Of a stretch of 5,503 nucleotides of DNA, positions 5,359 through 5,503 are shown piece after piece; position 1 is the stretch's first letter; the number at the start of each line of letters is the position of its first letter. The notes beneath the pieces are model-generated. The model was given only the letters and a program-made list of their open reading frames with translations, ran no database searches and was not told the DNA's origin. The position numbers and the translations under genes are program-made. The DNA comes from Actinomycetes bacterium (lineage in GTDB: Bacteria > Actinomycetota > Acidimicrobiia > Acidimicrobiales > Microtrichaceae): NCBI GenBank assembly GCA_023427825.1, contig JAEZAI010000278.1, positions 1 through 5,503 of the forward strand, read 5' to 3'.

Positions 5359-5503
5359 GTGAGCGAGGACGTCCGCGACCTGGGCACGATCCAGGGCCAC
5401 GAGATCACGCCCGGTGGGTCCGTCGCGCCCCCTCCCCCGCCCCCGCCCTCACCGCCTCCGTCGCCCGCACCCCCGCCCCCATCGTCGCCGCCCCCGCCCG
5501 CAC
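5359..5503 (+). CDS. Unrecognised protein with proline-rich N-terminus, 5' part only (3' end outside window)
   Basis: A GTG start at 5359 follows the purine run GGGGGAG (5343-5349) with 9 nt spacing, and the frame stays open to the window end, giving 48 visible residues. They begin MSEDVRDLGTIQGHEITPGG and then turn into a run of Pro with a few Ser and Ala: 19 of residues 24-48 are Pro. No domain is visible yet. Such tails often precede a membrane or extracytoplasmic domain in actinobacterial proteins, but that is a guess here. It begins after the paired hairpins and so is probably a separate transcription unit; I see no convincing -10 or -35 in 5299-5358. The GTG start, the acidic non-repetitive first 20 residues and the ribosome binding site support a real gene, but chance openness of a C-rich tract is possible. 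Confidence 0.6.
   Translation, partial: MSEDVRDLGTIQGHEITPGGSVAPPPPPPPSPPPSPAPPPPSSPPPPA

Overview
The window is a high-GC, gene-dense bacterial segment. It carries a class III CoA-transferase homologue, a FadD3-type acyl-CoA ligase and a luciferase-like (probably F420-dependent) oxidoreductase. This gene content, the GC-rich codon use, strong GGAGG-type ribosome binding sites and terminator hairpins without a T-tract all point to Actinomycetota. An Acidimicrobiia-like or mycobacteria-like lineage is my inference, not something the sequence proves. All five recognised genes are on the + strand.

Layout: (1) 1-1036 is the 3' part of a gene for a probably exported protein: a Pro/Ala/Gly-rich linker followed by an uncharacterised domain, closed by a GC-rich hairpin at 1038-1062. 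(2) 1063-1172 is an intergenic region with a 24-bp tandem duplication and a perfect 9-3-9 palindrome typical of a TetR-family operator. (3) 1173-2444 encodes a CaiB/BaiF-family protein. (4) 2445-2616 is a leader made mostly of about seven 16-18-bp tandem repeats; the last repeat runs into the ribosome binding site of the next gene. (5) 2617-4242 encodes a FadD3-like AMP-forming acyl-CoA ligase. (6) 4302-5165 encodes an LLM-class oxidoreductase, after a 59-nt gap in which I see only its ribosome binding site. (7) 5166-5358 is intergenic and holds two near-identical long hairpins 71 bp apart. (8) 5359-5503 is the start of a further gene, with a GTG start and an extremely proline-rich N-terminus, cut off by the window end.

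The three central genes look like one catabolic unit. The ligase would activate a carboxylic acid (FadD3 relatives handle a steroid-ring-derived propionate) to its CoA thioester. The CoA-transferase homologue would move CoA between acids or act on the acyl-CoA. The LLM protein would perform a flavin- or F420-linked redox step. The palindrome just upstream suggests control by a TetR repressor responding to an acyl-CoA or acid; the repressor gene is not in the window. The substrate cannot be read from the sequence.

I find no mobile element, CRISPR array, RNA gene or clearly new defence or biosynthetic system. The most notable points are the apparent Ile at the catalytic Asp position of the CoA-transferase homologue, the repeat array fused to the ligase gene's ribosome binding site, and the paired hairpins.
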